From: Gari tellinella
Lineage: Eukaryota > Mollusca > Bivalvia > Cardiida > Psammobiidae
NCBI GenBank assembly: GCA_922989275.2
Contig: OV277869.1
Location: 23,012,189 to 23,076,188 of the forward strand
Length of the DNA stretch: 64,000 nt
Reading direction: 5' to 3'
Shown here: positions 63,874 through 64,000 of the stretch, piece by piece
Layout of the letters: the number at the start of each line of letters is the position of its first letter
Numbering within the stretch: position 1 is the stretch's first letter
Made by a program: the position numbers and the translations under genes
The notes under the pieces: model-generated
What the model saw: the letters and a program-made list of their open reading frames with translations, nothing else
What the model was told of the DNA's origin: nothing
The model's database searches: none

Positions 63874-64000
63874 TTAAAGCAGGTTGAAAGTAAAGGCACA
63901 TTCTGCTTTACTTTCAACCAACTTTAAGTAGCCATCTATCTTTAAAACTAGAAACAGGCTATGAAGTAAAGGGTTAAAGCAGAAATAAAGATTTTAGTGT

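Larger units (their letters stand above)
62231..63973 (-). mobile_element. MITE-A inside MITE-E, itself twice interrupted
   Basis: TTAA 62227-62230 and 63974-63977. Host pieces 62231-62334, 63606-63630 and 63878-63973 sum to 225 bp. CCCTTTCCCCAATAAAAG to ATGAAGTAAAGGG. Confidence 0.85.
19549..64000 (+). other. PARD3: Downstream PARD3 intron, at least 44.4 kb
   Basis: No splice-bounded segment coding for PDZ-type or other PAR-3 sequence was recognised up to the end of the window, so this is read as a single very large intron. No other gene is supported on either strand. Longer stretches without recognised elements: 20380-20790, 26920-27300, 28190-28500, 30561-31010, 31461-31858, 36880-37570, 39000-39139, 40690-41110, 42763-43580, 46440-46690, 49600-50310, 50726-51050, 52183-52480, 54175-54700, 55630-56055, 56826-57100, 57648-58230 and 61855-62089. 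Confidence 0.6.
62090..64000. mobile_element. MITE-E host (continues past window end)
   Basis: Left part 62090-62226: CAGGGCTCCAGATAAGGGTG, then the full palindrome ATTAGAATCGTCTCTTCGAG and CACCATAGGGT. It is broken at TTAA (62227-62230) and resumes at 63974 as TTAA-AGCAGAAATAAAGATTTT, exactly the next bases of other E copies. The right terminus lies beyond 64000. Confidence 0.88.

Noticed and set aside
553..63973. Regularly recurring palindromes as a CRISPR-like array
   Set aside because: Spacing is irregular, each palindrome sits in an element with its own ends and target duplication, and the context is a eukaryotic intron.

Overview
This window is non-coding-rich animal DNA, almost certainly from a bivalve mollusc. 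It is AT-rich, has spliced genes with GT-AG introns, and is packed with short palindromic DNA transposons (MITEs). It also carries Helentron-type elements starting AGCTCACCTGAGCC, a pattern I associate with bivalve genomes. The species cannot be fixed from the sequence; a heterodont clam or dreissenid-type genome is a guess.

The only protein-coding gene I can support is on the + strand: three consecutive internal exons (14999-15100, 16554-16776, 19430-19548) of a par-3/bazooka (PARD3) orthologue. They encode the second half of the N-terminal oligomerisation domain, a linker, and the conserved RRxS(D/E)PAL phosphosite. The first coding exon lies upstream of the window and the PDZ, aPKC-binding and C-terminal regions lie downstream. 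The whole window is therefore probably inside one gene: more than 15 kb of upstream intron, introns of 1453 and 2653 bp, and at least 44 kb of downstream intron. No PDZ-coding exon was found in that last intron.

The rest is a dense, nested landscape of mobile elements. Working family names used here: MITE-A (about 245 bp, TTAA target, TIR CCCATTACCCCATA; more than 40 copies), MITE-B (243 bp, TTAA, CYCTTTGAACCC), MITE-C (TTAA, CCCTTCTCCTGCT), MITE-D (TTAA, CTCTTAGCATGC), MITE-Q (TTAA, CTCTTTCAACAC), MITE-R (TTAA, CCCTGT), MITE-E (about 190 bp, TIR CAGGGCTCCAGATAAG), and TA-target families F (CAGTCGAACTTCG), G (CAGTAAAACCTCTCTATTACG), H (CAGTCAAACCT), K (CAGTGCTCCCTCCCT) and L (CAGTGGAGAATCTG). 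Two kinds of hairpin core recur inside families with unrelated ends. Core-1 (CTTAAAGCAGG...AAGTAAAGCAGAA) is in A, G, H and R. Core-2 (GCAAACAGT...GATCAGA) is in B, C, D, Q and L. This mismatch between core and ends is the most unusual signal in the window.

Other elements: a 1667-bp solo LTR with TG...CA ends and CCAAT/TATA boxes, sitting inside a MITE-A that also hosts a MITE-B; two 1.27-kb Helentron-like elements with three 320-bp internal repeats; a second Helentron-like family at 51.4-52.2 kb; a tRNA-derived SINE with 13-bp target duplications; a 5'-truncated LINE reverse-transcriptase end; a perfect 32-bp inverted repeat enclosing a hammerhead-like motif; and a 32-36-bp minisatellite. 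Insertions nest up to three deep (E, then A, then Helentron plus B at the 3' end of the window), so relative insertion ages can be read directly.
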